Under the pieces are notes generated by a model. That model was not told the origin of the DNA. It saw only the letters and a program-made list of their open reading frames with translations, and ran no database searches. DNA of 64,000 bases from positions 49,006,032 through 49,070,031 of the forward strand of contig OZ035963.1 of the NCBI GenBank assembly GCA_964034945.1, in the 5' to 3' direction. The stretch is from Chrysopilus asiliformis (taxonomy: Eukaryota > Arthropoda > Insecta > Diptera > Rhagionidae). Of this stretch, positions 45,360 to 55,799 are shown piece by piece. Positions within the stretch are counted from its first letter, which is position 1; each line of letters opens with the position of its first letter. The position numbers and the translations under genes are program-made.

Positions 45360-45951
45360 TAACAAAAGCTATAATTGCCAATCTGGCAATCATTGGAAAC
45401 CCGTATGGTGATATTCGTATCAAAATTCGAACAGTTGTACCAAAATTCCACTTTGAAGTCAAACTTTCCAATAAGAATTTTTAAAATTTATTCCAATCGG
45501 ATTTTGATGTATGGGAGTTTTATGTAGAATCATATCCTAAATAACTTTTGTTCTTGGACTTTTTTTGATAAGATGCACCGTTTTTGAGATATTCGCAAAA
45601 AACGTTTTCGTTCGTATGGGGGGTACCCCCCCTAATGGTCCATTTTTGCCCATTAACGAACTTAGCCTCGCATTTTACGAAAAACGGACTTGTGCAAAAT
45701 TTCAAGTCTCTAGCTCAATCCGTGCGCCCGCAATCCGCGCCACAGACAGACAGACAGACGGACAGACAGACGGACGGACAGACAGACGGACAGACAGACG
45801 GACAGACAGACGGACGGACATGCAGAAATTAATTATTTTTATCATTCTAAACACACTGGTGTAATTCATTTTTGTGTGTGATGACGGGATCTTGGCGTTA
45901 CAAACGGTAAGGCAAAGTTAATATACCCTTTGGTTTCACCATACGGGTATA
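45360..45951 (-). mobile_element. Family B element with AACA target duplication
   Basis: Runs TAACAAAAGCTATAATTGCC to CACCATACGGGTATA, flanked by AACA at 45356-45359 and 45952-45955. It contains a GACAGACGGACAGACAGACG tract (45745-45820) and GGGGGGTACCCCCCC at about 45618. Its ORFs are open by chance in the tract. Confidence 0.82.
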
Positions 45952-46178
45952 AACAGTTAATGACAAAATTATAGGTATTTTCTACATTTTTGCTTTTTTA
46001 TGGTAAATCGCTATCTTTTACCGTTATCGAGATATTTCAGATTTTGTAAAATAAAAACTCATATTTTTATGTAAACTAATATTTTATTCGTCATGTAAAT
46101 TGTGCAGAAACGTAGATTTTGTATAAGAAAGTCATGTACTGTCCACAACAGATATTTTTGTTTAAAAAAAAGAAACAG

Positions 46179-46420
46179 GGGCCTTATTCTAGAACTCGTA
46201 ACGAGTCAAATCTCTACCGAGTGCTACAAAAAGCGATTCTTGAACTCGGAAACGAGCGATTTCTTGCGAGTAAATACTCGGTGACGTTTAGCCTGCCGAG
46301 TGAGGTTAACATGAATCTGAAACTATCTTTTGAGAGAGATCGCTCGTTTCCGAGTTCAAGAATCGCTTTTTGTACCACTCGGTAGAGATTTGACTCGGTA
46401 CGAGTTCTAGAATAAGGCCC
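46179..46420. mobile_element. Fold-back MITE, GGGCCTTATTC termini, 3-bp duplication
   Basis: Arms of about 80 bp: GGGCCTTATTCTAGAACTCG, GAGTCAAATCTCTACCGAGT and AAGCGATTCTTGAACTCGG, mirrored on the right. CAG flanks at 46176-46178 and 46421-46423. Three-base duplication and GGGCC ends suggest PIF/Harbinger. The element at 60056 has related ends. Confidence 0.85.
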
Positions 46421-46424
46421 CAGG

Positions 46425-47929
46425 TTTTCTATCATTAAATAACGATTGAATATTTTTATACCTACTATAACTTTGGCTTCTCTCCAGAGTAAAATTCATC
46501 AATTAAACTAAATCATCCTGCACAATATTCAAGGATTTTTCCTTTAGTTTCCTGGTTCGGGATTTTTATCTGAATTTGCCCACCTTTGGAAAACCGAAAA
46601 GATACACAAAAGGAAAATAATTGCCCGGAAATGAATACAGCAAAAACGCCTCTAAATAATTCTTAACTGTCATAAAAAGGAAAATGAATAGATTCACATA
46701 ATTTATATATTAAGAGTCATTAAGATATGATTGTATTAGACTGACTAACTCTGTAACGCCCCGTCCAAATCTTAATTTTGCTCTTTTTATTAATTATTCC
46801 CAATTATATCTCTGTATCTTTTATATTTCGGTTACGCTAAAAGAAATCAAATCGACCCTCAGAAGATTTCTGGTTTTCTTTTGTTTACGCCCGGAAATCG
46901 GTAACTTCTGCTATCATTATTCTGTCCATTACAAACTTCTCAATCCCCCCAAAAATCTCACTAACGTAAATTTCATTGATTTTTATGGTTTTGCTAATAG
47001 AAATATTTTTTTGTTTTGTTTTTATATCTGCTGTTGTTGTTGTTTTTTTCACCACTATTTCCTCGTTGGAATGATTAATTGTTAGATCCAACCCCTGACA
47101 GATGACTGATTAATTTCCGGTTTGCTTATAGGTGGCTGAACTGTTTTCGTCCATATTAAACAGGGAGCTTCAAGGATGATTTGAACAGTGCGGATGGTGG
47201 CCCCAAACGTTTTTACTTCGGGGCTTAAATGTTGAAAGTATCAATAACATCTTTCAGCCGTGTAAATTAACGATATTTGAACAAATCATCAAATTTCATG
47301 TGCTTGTGATTTAATTTTTTTTTTTTCATAAGAATGATGGATAAGTTAATTAACTGGCACTTGTGTAAACATGACTGCGAGGGTTTACCGAAAAAAAATT
47401 GTTTTTTTTTGACTGACTAAGGTTTCTGAGTTGTGCCTCCGCGTGTCAAAGTTTTTTTCAGCGGAAAAAGCTTCCCAATAGTTTATACAACCGAAAAGGT
47501 TTTTTATTTGTTTGTTCAGCAAAAAGCGGAGGAAATTTGCGAAACATTTTTTGCACAGAAAAGATATGAGTACAAAGGGTTCGTTTATTTTAGGGAATTG
47601 GTTTTTCACTTACATTTTGGGGTGTTGCGCATGAATTATTGTAACGGAATCATATGCGAGAAAAAGTATTCTCACCCACAAAATAGGCACATGTCATGTG
47701 GGCTCCGTGACTAGATTATAAAATATGCCCATAGTTAGAAAGAAATCAAATATTTCACCCTTTATTTTAAGAATTCACGCGAATTTTTATAGCCCACTCG
47801 TATATCATTTTACAGGCAAGAAAATCTGAAATAAAGTCGGTGGTGATCTTTAAAACGCGATCTCGATTGGAAATAAATTATGCTTTCGTCCATGGCTTGC
47901 CATTGAAATGTCTAGTGGAGACCGATTTC
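46425..47929. other. No gene recognised
   Basis: Unique-looking sequence; short ORFs (46885-47091, 47385-47714) have no motif. Confidence 0.45.
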
Positions 47930-47933
47930 TTAA

Positions 47934-48222
47934 CCCGTTCGGTACATGTTTTTTTCTATGGGGGTTAAAAATTCTCTCTATACAAATTAATGATGTTTAA
48001 GCTATTAATATTCATTTAAAACAAAAAAAAAATTAAAAATTTTTATTTTTTACAAATAGCTACGTCCACTGTAGTCCAGCTTTTTACTCAAAAAATCAAA
48101 ATAGGGTCACAAATGCACTTAAAGGTGCATTGAATGAGAATAGAGTGTTGAAAATAAATAAATAATAAGTCAATTCAAATTTTTAACTGCGTTGCCATAT
48201 GGCATCAAAATACCGAATGGGT
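47934..48222. mobile_element. piggyBac-like MITE (CCCGTTCGGTACATG)
   Basis: Ends CCCGTTCGGTA and TACCGAATGGGT; TTAA at 47930-47933 and 48223-48226. Copies: 54330-54606 (full) and 41417-41584 (left part). It contains TACAAATTAATGATG and GTCCACTGTAGTCCAGC. Confidence 0.85.
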
Positions 48223-48225
48223 TTA

Positions 48226-48390
48226 AAAGCTTTTATTTTGCTTGCCTTCATATTTGTCTGTCAGATTAAAATCTTGCAATCTAATTTTGACCCACTGCCC
48301 CTCATTCGATGGACTGGAAATTCTGCACGTAAGGCAATACAATATTTTCACTACTTCGTCCTTGTAAGGATAAGAGAAGGTCCTGTAAGG
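48226..48390 (-). repeat. Family C tail fragment
   Basis: Reverse of 18096-18275: TAAAAGCTTTTATTTTGCTT, GCCTTCATATTTGTCTGTC, then ACTACTTCGTCCTTGTAAGG. Confidence 0.85.
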
Positions 48391-48529
48391 ATTTTCCTAA
48401 AACTTTTCGGGAAAAAATCTCATCAAAAATGTCTGCTAACCACTTTTTATGCAATTTCCTTCAATTATTAGCCTGAAATAAGAAATTTAATTCTCGATTT
48501 CGAATTAAATGTCAGTGGGGAATATGGCG

Positions 48530-49296
48530 GCTGTCCGTCCATCTGTCCGTCCGTCCGTCTGTGGCGGGGACTGCGGGCGCACGGATTGAGCTAGAGACTT
48601 GAAATTTTACGAAGATTCGTTTTTGGTAAAATGCAAGGTTAAGATCGTTAATGGGCAAAAATGGACCATTAGGAGGGGGGGGGGGGGGGTACCCCCCCCC
48701 CCCCCTTACGATCGAAAACGTTTTTTGCAAACATCTTATCAAAAAAGTCCAAGAACAAAAGTTATTATACCCGTATGGTGAAACCAAAGGGTATATTAAC
48801 TTTGCTTACCGTTTGTAACGCCAAGATCCCGTCATCACACACAAAAATGAATTACACCAGTGTGTTTAGAATGATAAAAATAATTAATTTGTGCATGTCC
48901 GTCCGTCTGTCCGTCTGTGGCGCGGAGCTACAGATTTGAAATTTTGCACAGATCCGTTTTTCGTAAAATGCAAGGCTAAGTTCGTTAATGGGCAAAAATG
49001 CACTATTAGGGGGGTACCCCCCATACCAACGAAAACGTTTTTTCCGAATTTCTCAAAAACGGTACATCTTATGAAAAAAAAAGTGCAAGAACAAAAGTTA
49101 TTTAGGATATGATTCTACATAAAACTCCCATACATCAAAATCCGATTGGAATAAATTTTAAAAAATCTTATTGGAAAATTTGACTTCAAAGTGGAATTTT
49201 GATACAACTGTTCGCCGTTTACTTAAACTTCGAACAATGCCATATCACCATACGGATTTTGAATAATTGCCAGATTGGCAATTATAGCTTTTGGTA
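48530..49296 (+). mobile_element. Two family B copies in a row (partial then full)
   Basis: A truncated copy (48530-48765, from the CCGTCCGTCCGTCTG tract to AAGAACAAAAGTTAT) abuts a full copy that starts TATACCCGTATGGTG at 48766 and ends AGCTTTTGGTA at 49296, before TGTT. The full copy seems to have inserted into the first. Confidence 0.8.
48675..48706. repeat. G15-TA-C15 palindrome
   Basis: Fifteen G, then TA, then fifteen C: a perfect homopolymer palindrome around GGTACC. Elsewhere family B has G6-TA-C7 (45617, 55325). Confidence 0.9.
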
Positions 49297-49304
49297 TGTT
49301 TTTT

Positions 49305-50255
49305 TCTTTTTTTTTTTTTGTAAAGCGGGGACTTTAAGGTAACTCTACTGGCAACCGTGTCGACCCTGTTCCCATTACACGCTTCTTCAAAGTCAAACTG
49401 ATATTCAGGTTCCACAGATAATCACTGTATCGACCCGACAACCGTCAAATGCCGCTCTTTCGCTGCAGGATTTTCATGCAGGCCCTTCTATCCATCGATT
49501 CTTCATGCTACCCGTTTCATTCTGGCTTGTACGTAAACTGCAAACATACGCATATGAAAGAAATAATCTGTTTCACTTTGCATATAACCCGTTCTGCTTC
49601 CACTTGGGCATTTTGCATATCATGGAGCTTTGCTGAGTTCTAACTAAGGCCATTTATGCGAGAGATTTTTATTAGCTCCAGTTGTCATTAGGACATTGAC
49701 TGAAGCAGTGGTGTATTTCATGCTGCTGAAAATCATGAAAAATTTAACACTGCTGAAAATCATGAAGCGTTCTGTCTCAAAAGACGACACGAATTTTGGA
49801 CATGATTGTTTTCTTATTCGGTGTGATAACACAATGTAATGTTTACTATGATTTCAGGAAATTAAAACAATAAAAAAATACAATTTATATAGGCATTTTC
49901 AGTCGTTTTATAAAATATCAATTGATCAAATTAATGTTTCTGGTTTTATGAAATTATTTTTATTTTCCGATTGTAATTCGGAAATTTCATATAAAAGTTT
50001 CTCATTATCAAAACTTTTTTTTAACGTAAAGTAAAACAATTAACAGTGTGTCAAAACCAAGCATAACGAAAAGAGCTTTCAACAAGCTTGTTTCACTTGG
50101 CTCGGAGAGCAAGCCATATAAACAAGTAAATCGCTTGTCAGTGGTAGTGGATGCCCGAGAACTTTCAAAGCTTTCCTGGCCCTGATCTAAACCTTTAGCC
50201 CCAATTGCGGAAATTGCTGCATTTTTAAATCGCAAAGAAGAAATCTCATGTGCCG
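49305..50255. other. No gene recognised
   Basis: Contains a short tandem ACTGCTGAAAATCATGAA (49715-49765). The ORFs have no motif. Confidence 0.45.
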
Positions 50256-50259
50256 GTTT

Positions 50260-50400
50260 GAAATTTGTTACTTTGTAACCGGTCACAAAAAACTGTTTCA
50301 AATTGGTTACTCTGTAACCGGTCACAAAAAATTGTTTCAAATTGGTTACTTTGTAACCGGTCACAAAACGGTTGCAAGTTGTTCCCATTATGACTGGTTA
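50260..50400. repeat. 39-bp tandem repeat with GTAACCGGTCAC
   Basis: Three and a half units of GGTTACTTTGTAACCGGTCA then CAAAAAATTGTTTCAAATT. GGTTACnnnGTAACC is palindromic in each unit, and AACCGGTC resembles the Grainyhead-type AACCGGTT site. The 39-base period is why an ORF (50008-50388 on the minus strand) runs through it. Confidence 0.85.
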
Positions 50401-50551
50401 CAAATCACCCATTGCAAATCAGTTAACTTCGAAAACAAGTTTAAATTGACGTCACACATGATCTGCCCCTCTGCCCCTGTCAACCTTCGTCCCAAGAGAG
50501 TTTCGCGGAAACCGTTGTGCAACCGTTATTTACCAAAACCCTGGGCAACTA

Positions 50552-50717
50552 TGAGGAAGCCTCTAAAAATTCGAGAAAAATATTTACTGGATAGAAAAGG
50601 TCTCGGAAATATTTTTCCTACGATGAACAACTTCTAAAAATTCGAGATAAATATTTACTGGATAGAAAAGGTCCCGGAAATATTTTTCCTACTATGAAGA
50701 AGCCTATAAAAATTCTA
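50552..50717 (+). repeat. Two-unit island of the 72-bp satellite
   Basis: Two diverged units with AAGCCTCTAAAAATTCGAG, TATTTACTGGATAGAAAAGG and TCTCGGAAATATTTTTCC. The GGATAGAAAAGG variant is like array B, not array A. The orientation is the same as both arrays. Confidence 0.9.
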
Positions 50718-50719
50718 TA

Positions 50720-51234
50720 ACGTCGCAGCAACCAATTTGTAACCCCACATGTTATATTTATAGCTTTAAAACACCTTCGTTGCCCGTAAAATTGTCAGTA
50801 GTAAAACCTGTAACTCCAAATAATTCAAATATCCCTTTGCGAATGAAAATAGGGTTTTTATGTTCCACATTTGAATAAAAAAACAATTAATCATGTAGAT
50901 TTGAATTTTAAACTGTACGATTAATTGTTCAATCATTATTTCAGGGCTCACAACATAAATTCATAATGTTAATCCGTATTATATATTAGTTACCTGCCTA
51001 AGCAATCAATGAATATGCATTGCGTGTACGTTTATTCAAATTATGTAATAAAATTGCACATTTTACGTAAGATTTTCAACACGACATCTTTATTAAGTTA
51101 CTAAATCTTCCAGTTTAATTAGCATAGTTGCCGTTCATTACAAAATTTATGTACTAAATCACACCAAGAGTACCTCATTTACCTAATTTTAACTTGGAAA
51201 ACACGATTTTTCAAAATAAAATGTTTACAAAGTC
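50720..51234. other. No feature recognised
   Basis: AT-rich sequence; nothing supported. Confidence 0.45.
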
Positions 51235-51237
51235 TAA

Positions 51238-51621
51238 TGCTACATTTACACGAATGACAAATTTGTCATTTTTTTCTTGTCATTATGTTAATTCCCGTGT
51301 AAATGGCATAATTTTTGTAATTTTTTCTGTCAGAAAATGTCAATCTCTCATAAAAGAATGAACTTGTCCATTCTTTTATGCCAGATTGTCATTCGTGCAA
51401 ACGCAATATTAGTTATGACAATTTTAGTATTCAACTTTTGTCATAACTAATATTGCGTTTGTACGAATGACAATCTGGCATAAAAGAATGGACAAGTTCA
51501 TTCTTTTATGAGAGATTGACATTTTCTGACAGAAAAAATTACAAAAATTATGCCATTTACACGGGAATTAACATAATGACAAGAAAAAAATGACAAATTT
51601 GTCATTCGTGTAAATGTAGCA
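51238..51621. mobile_element. 384-bp near-perfect palindrome (fold-back MITE), TAA duplication
   Basis: Two arms of about 181 bp mirror each other almost without mismatch around a 20-base loop (about 51419-51440). Ends TGCTACATTTACACGAATGA and complement; TAA at 51235-51237 and 51622-51624. Each arm contains further repeats of GACAAATTTGTC and AATGACA-type motifs. The 3-bp TAA target points to PIF/Harbinger. Near-identity of the arms suggests a young insertion or arm correction. Confidence 0.92.
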
Positions 51622-51629
51622 TAAGAGTA

Positions 51630-52500
51630 ATAATTTTTTACTATTCAAACTAAACTACCCTCGACTATTTTAATGTCCCTCTCAAAGATAATTTGCTACC
51701 CTTTGTCATTTCAGAAAAGCTAATTTTGTTATTATAAATAAAATAGAAATAGTAAGACCAGTCAAACCTCAGAATTTCCAGGAAAATTAATAAAACAGAA
51801 TTCACCCAATTTCAACGTCGATGACGACATCAGGTAAATTCATTTGGTCCTTTTGATGACGAATTTGGATTCCGAGGATGAGTCGAATTAAACAGTAATC
51901 AAGGTACAGCCAGGTACACATTGTAGTCCACGAATGACCGAATTTCACGCTGCATAAAGAGTAAAAATTTGCATACTGTCATCGTCATAATCATCGAGTC
52001 CTTCCTCTACAATTCATGTCATAGTTTCCCAGCTGGATATTCCAAATCAATGCTCCTTAATCTCGTTTAAAATATCCAAGTATATGACAGTCGCCCACCC
52101 TTATTTGGCCATCATTCCAGATTCTCTTTATTCTATAGAGTAGATCCACAATTTATATTCTGTTGCAGATGCTCGACAACTAACGAGTTTACGAAGTGAA
52201 TGCAGTTCCTGGCATGAATTTAATGGGGATCCTTACACCAAGCTTAAATAACTTTTATCACCATCTTAGATTAGAGATAATTGGTTTAGTTAAGTCCTTT
52301 ATTTCATGTCAAATTCTCTGCAGCCAAGGATATTTTATGGATATCGCCACTTAATTAGACATTCTCTTCAGCTAAATCTCGACAATTCATTGCGGTATGG
52401 CGCATAGTTTACAAAGTCTCAAAATATCGTAATGAGATTTTAAGATTATAAGGCAAAATTATAGGAAATGCTCCGAATTTCATGATTTCACTAACTTTTA
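51630..52500. other. No gene recognised
   Basis: Unique-looking AT-rich sequence without motifs. Confidence 0.45.
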
Positions 52501-52506
52501 TAGCCG

Positions 52507-53293
52507 TTTTTTTATAAAGGGTGGTTAAATTTTAAGGGCCGATGTTGAATGTGAACCACACCTAAACGCCAAGTTTTTTTCTGCATTTCATTTGACATTT
52601 CTCAATTTCAGACTAACTCAATTTGAACCATGGAAAGATACACAATCGAGCAACGCGTTAAAGTTATTCAGGCTTATTATGAAAATGTGCCTCATCACTG
52701 AAGATGATTTTCTTCGAAAATTGATCATCCACTGTTGCCATTTCTTGCCACCATTCTGACCATTGACGACGCTTGAAATGGTCAAGAGGCTTTAGTTCTT
52801 GAGTCAACTGCACCTTGTAAGCGTGTAAATGCAAGTCTTTATGCATAATGTTCATCAACGACGAGCGTGGGAGGTGCAATTGTTGGGCACGACGACGAGT
52901 TGAGGTGGACGGCTCTTCAGCCACACTATCGTGAACAGCAGCAATATTTTCTGCAGTACGAGCTGTACGAGCATGCACTGGTGTTTTCACATCTCCTACA
53001 GACCCGGTTTGCTCAAATTTTTGCACGATTTTTCCGATTGTACGCACATTTGGACGATTAAATTGACCGAAAAAATCACGAAGTGCACGATATGCATTTT
53101 GATTTGAACGCCCATTTTCATAATAAGCCTGAATAACTTTAACGCGTTGCTCGATTATGTATCTTTCCATGGTTCAAATTGAGTTAGTCTGAAATTGAGA
53201 AATGTCAAATGAAATGCAGAAAAAAACTTGACGTTTAGGTGTGGTTCACATTCAACATCGGCCCTTAAAATTTAACCACCCTTTATAAAAAAA
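52507..53293 (-). mobile_element. Fold-back derivative of an IS630/Tc1-type transposon
   Basis: Two 181-bp inverted arms, 52507-52687 and 53113-53293, differ at only about two positions. Outer ends: TTTATAAAGGGTGGTTAAAT and complement. Each arm contains the terminal repeat, the leader and the first codons of the transposase. Between them the gene runs on from the right arm for about 160 codons and then hits the inverted left arm. It is a transposon 5' half capped by an inverted copy of its own 5' end. Confidence 0.9.
52664..53170 (-). pseudogene. IS630/Tc1-type (DUF4817-like) transposase, N-terminal half
   Basis: Starts ATG at 53170 with MERYIIEQRVKVIQAYYENG, a helix-turn-helix (about residues 1-60) for terminal-repeat binding. 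Then come KFEQTGSVGDVKTP, VHARTARTAENIAAV, a second HTH (about 80-115) and LHLHAYKVQLTQELKPLDH. Residues 155-164 read KIIFSDEAHF with the likely first catalytic Asp at 159. After HFH the frame enters the inverted left arm and ends NKPE-stop. The family is normally about 350 residues, so the second and third catalytic residues are lost. The retained part has no stops or frameshifts, so the rearrangement is recent. It cannot catalyse transposition but could still bind ends. Confidence 0.88.
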
Positions 53294-53730
53294 GACCATT
53301 CTATCATGGACCTCAGCAAGATTTAAGATTTTGTCTCACCCATGAAAGATAAATAGAATATTGAGTTGTTTAGATATCAATCTACTAGATATCAATTAAT
53401 TGAAAAGCAAAGCCAAAAATGTTTATCTTTAAAAAAAAAATTAAAATTAAATTTTAAAAAAATCTGCGTCAAATTATATTAAACAATGCCTTTAGTCGAC
53501 TTCTTTTCTTTAATATATTTTTACACAGACCTCCAACAAGTATGGTGTTTGCAGCCAAATGTGCGCATTCGCTTATTCTTGCAATTGGCATCAATAACTC
53601 ATTTTCGTCAGAAAGTGGATATGACCGCTTTTTGCACCGAGGTCTGTAATTGCATTTTTATGTATGGCAAAGAGATGTAAAATCACAATTTTGAAACATT
53701 TTTTTTTCAAAACCGCTTGTTTTTATACTC
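53294..53730. other. No supported gene
   Basis: Near 53529 a TTTTTACACAG acceptor-like site precedes about 120 bases with one open frame (SMVFAAKCAHSLILAIGINN), ending in TAA. I cannot assign it and no donor is evident. Confidence 0.35.
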
Positions 53731-53734
53731 TATA

Positions 53735-54130
53735 CTAGCTTGCATACCCGTCGTTGCCGGGTTAAGTTTTTTTGTATAAGTTTTAGAATACGAAGAAAAA
53801 TCTTATCCTTGCAGGATTCTCCGTGGCGAATTTTAAAAACCTAATACCGGATTCCTGATCAGTGATCCCGAAAACCCCCGCGTGAAACTTTTCAACCTCC
53901 TATTGAGCAGGATTCATGGCGAAAATCACGATTTAAAAACACGCACACCCCCTTTACCCAACGCTCAACCTCTTAGTGGTAAAATTTCGGAAAACCCCGC
54001 CTTAGTGAGCGCCTACGTGATGCTTGGGACATACTGTGAAAGTTTCAAGTTTCTAGCTCCAGGGGTTTGATGAGTCAGTCAGTCAATCAGAAAATAAGGT
54101 TAAACGATTTTATAGGAGTGTATTAGATTT
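53735..54130 (-). mobile_element. Helitron-like element, 3' end at 53735
   Basis: Reading the minus strand, the end is AACCCGGCAACGACGGGTAT, GCAAG, CTAG, then T. ACCCG and CGGGT form a hairpin stem. This end nearly equals that of the Helitron at 8806-9198. The 5' boundary is unclear. Confidence 0.65.
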
Positions 54131-54134
54131 AGTA

Positions 54135-54824
54135 TAGCGTTTGTAACGCATCGAACCAACAAAAATGAACTACATCAGGGTGTTAGGGATGACAAAAGAT
54201 TTTGATTTCAGCTTGTCCATCTGTCCGTCCGTCTGTCCATGAATACCACAACCTTCGAAAAGATTGAGCGGGTGACTCGAAATTTTGTATAGTTACGTTT
54301 CTCGTAAATGGCTAGGCTAAGTTCTTTAACCTGTTCGGTACATGTTTTTTTCTATGGGGCTTAAAAATTCTCTCTATACAAATTAATGATGCTATTGGTA
54401 TTCATTTAAAACAAAAAAAAATCAAAAATTTTTATTTTTTACAAATACGTCCACTGTAGTCCAGCTTTTTACTCAAAAAATCAAAATTGGTTCACAAATG
54501 CACTTAAAGGTGCACTGAATGAGAATAGAGTGTTGAAAATAAATAAATAATAAGTCAATTCAAATTTCTTACTGCGTTGCCATATGGCATCAAAATACTG
54601 AATGGGTTAACGTGCAAAATCGCACCAATCCTTCCCCCCTGCGCCATACAAACGAAACAGTTTTTTTGAAATTTTCTCGAAGACGGTGAGTGATATTGAA
54701 AAATTTAAAAACGCAAACTGTGTTTAGAATAGGACTTTACATAACTCACCGACACATCAAAATCCAATCGGACCACTCCCTTCCCCCTTTCCTACACAAA
54801 TTTTGTCTGTCATCATATAGCGTA
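54135..54824 (+). repeat. Family E copy with nested MITE and Helitron
   Basis: Shares CTGTCCATGAATACCACAAC, GTTACGTTTCTCGTAAATGG and GACCACTCCCTTCCCCC with 19300-20060. It continues after the Helitron at 55757-55800 with TTTGACGATTGGCACCTAGC. A piggyBac-like MITE interrupts it at 54330. Confidence 0.8.
54330..54606. mobile_element. piggyBac-like MITE (CCTGTTCGGTACATG), copy 3
   Basis: TTAA at 54326-54329 and 54607-54610. The uninterrupted family E text at about 19395 reads AGTTCTTGAACGGGC, so the element entered at TTAA or a near match. It matches 47934-48222 along its length. Confidence 0.87.
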
Positions 54825-55692
54825 CTAGCAGACCCTTCATTGCCAGCTTAAAGTTTTTTGCATAAATTCTAGAATGCCAAAAAAACCTTTTAAGAAAAAA
54901 CATTATCCTTGCAGGACCTCCCGTTTCGAATTTTGAAATTCCAACACCAGAGCCGTGATCAGCGACCCCAAAAACCCTATAATGCCAATTTTTCCGGGGA
55001 AAAATGGGAAAAAGTATATTTGTGTTATCCTTACAGGACCTTCTGTTTCAAAATTTAAAAATCTAACATAACAAAAGCTATAATTGCCAATCTGGCAATC
55101 ATTAGAGACCCGTATGGTGATATTCGTATCAAAATTCGAACAGTTGTACCAAAATTCCACTTTGAAGTCAAACTTTCCAATAAGAATTTTTAAAATTGAT
55201 TCCAATCGGATTTTGATGTATGGTACTTTTATGTAGAATCATATCCTAAATAACTTTTGTTCTTGCACTTTTTTGATAAGATGCACCGTTTTTGAGATAT
55301 TCGGAAAGAACGTTTTCGTTCGTATGGGGGGTACCCCCCCTAATGGTCCATTTTTGCCCATTAACGAACTTAGCCTCGCATTTTACGAAAAACGGATCTG
55401 CGCAAAATTTCAAGTCTCTAGCTCAATCCGTGCGCCCGCAATCTGCGCCACAGACGGACGGACGGACATGCAAAAATTAATTATTTTTATCATTCTAAAC
55501 ACACTGGTGTAATTGATTTTTGTGTGTGATGACGGGATCTTGGCGTTACAAACGGTAAGGCAAAGTTAATATACCCTTTGGTTTCACCATACGGGTATAA
55601 ACATAGCTAAAAACCTACTCCTGGCAACGCAGATCATTTTGCAAAAACCGCGTAAAAATCGGTCCAGTAGTTTTTGAGTTTTGTAATCTCAA

Positions 55693-55723
<31 letters not shown>

Positions 55724-55756
55724 AAAAAAACATCTATTTTTATCTATATATGTAGA
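54825..55756 (-). mobile_element. Helitron containing a family B insertion
   Basis: On the minus strand it starts TCTACATATATAGATAAAAA after host A and ends AATGAAGGGTCTGCTAG before host T. A GTCTGTCTGTCTGTCTG tract lies near its 5' end (55685-55720). The host family E without insertion reads ATATCAAGTATTTGACGATT near 20085. The family B element is at 55069-55599. Confidence 0.85.
55069..55599 (-). mobile_element. Family B element with AACA target duplication, copy 2
   Basis: TAACAAAAGCTATAATTGCC to CACCATACGGGTATA, with AACA at 55065-55068 and 55600-55603. The empty site is the Helitron at 32800-32830, which reads straight through AATCTAACATAGCTAAAAAC in reverse. Confidence 0.88.
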
Positions 55757-55799
55757 TTTGACGATTGGCACCTAGCAATTGTAGCACACTTTTTTGTCT

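Larger units (their letters stand above)
44530..46135 (+). repeat. Family F repeat, long copy split by family B
   Basis: The left part 44530-45359 has CAGTCTTTAACTCTCTCTAT, GGGACAATCC-like text and TTTACCGTTATCGAGATATT. The right part 45952-46135 continues the text seen at 30990-31195. The family B element at 45360-45951 sits between. Confidence 0.8.

Noticed and set aside
47101..47180. Candidate TM7 exon after TTTGCTTATAG
   Set aside because: The frames give no NPxLY motif or hydrophobic helix and stop quickly.
50008..50388. 126-codon ORF with FVTGYKVTNLKQ repeats
   Set aside because: Produced by a 39-bp minisatellite whose period is a multiple of three.
53531..53690. Candidate exon after TTTTTACACAG
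   Set aside because: Short frame ending in a stop, no donor, no recognised domain, and it does not fit the missing TM7 exon.
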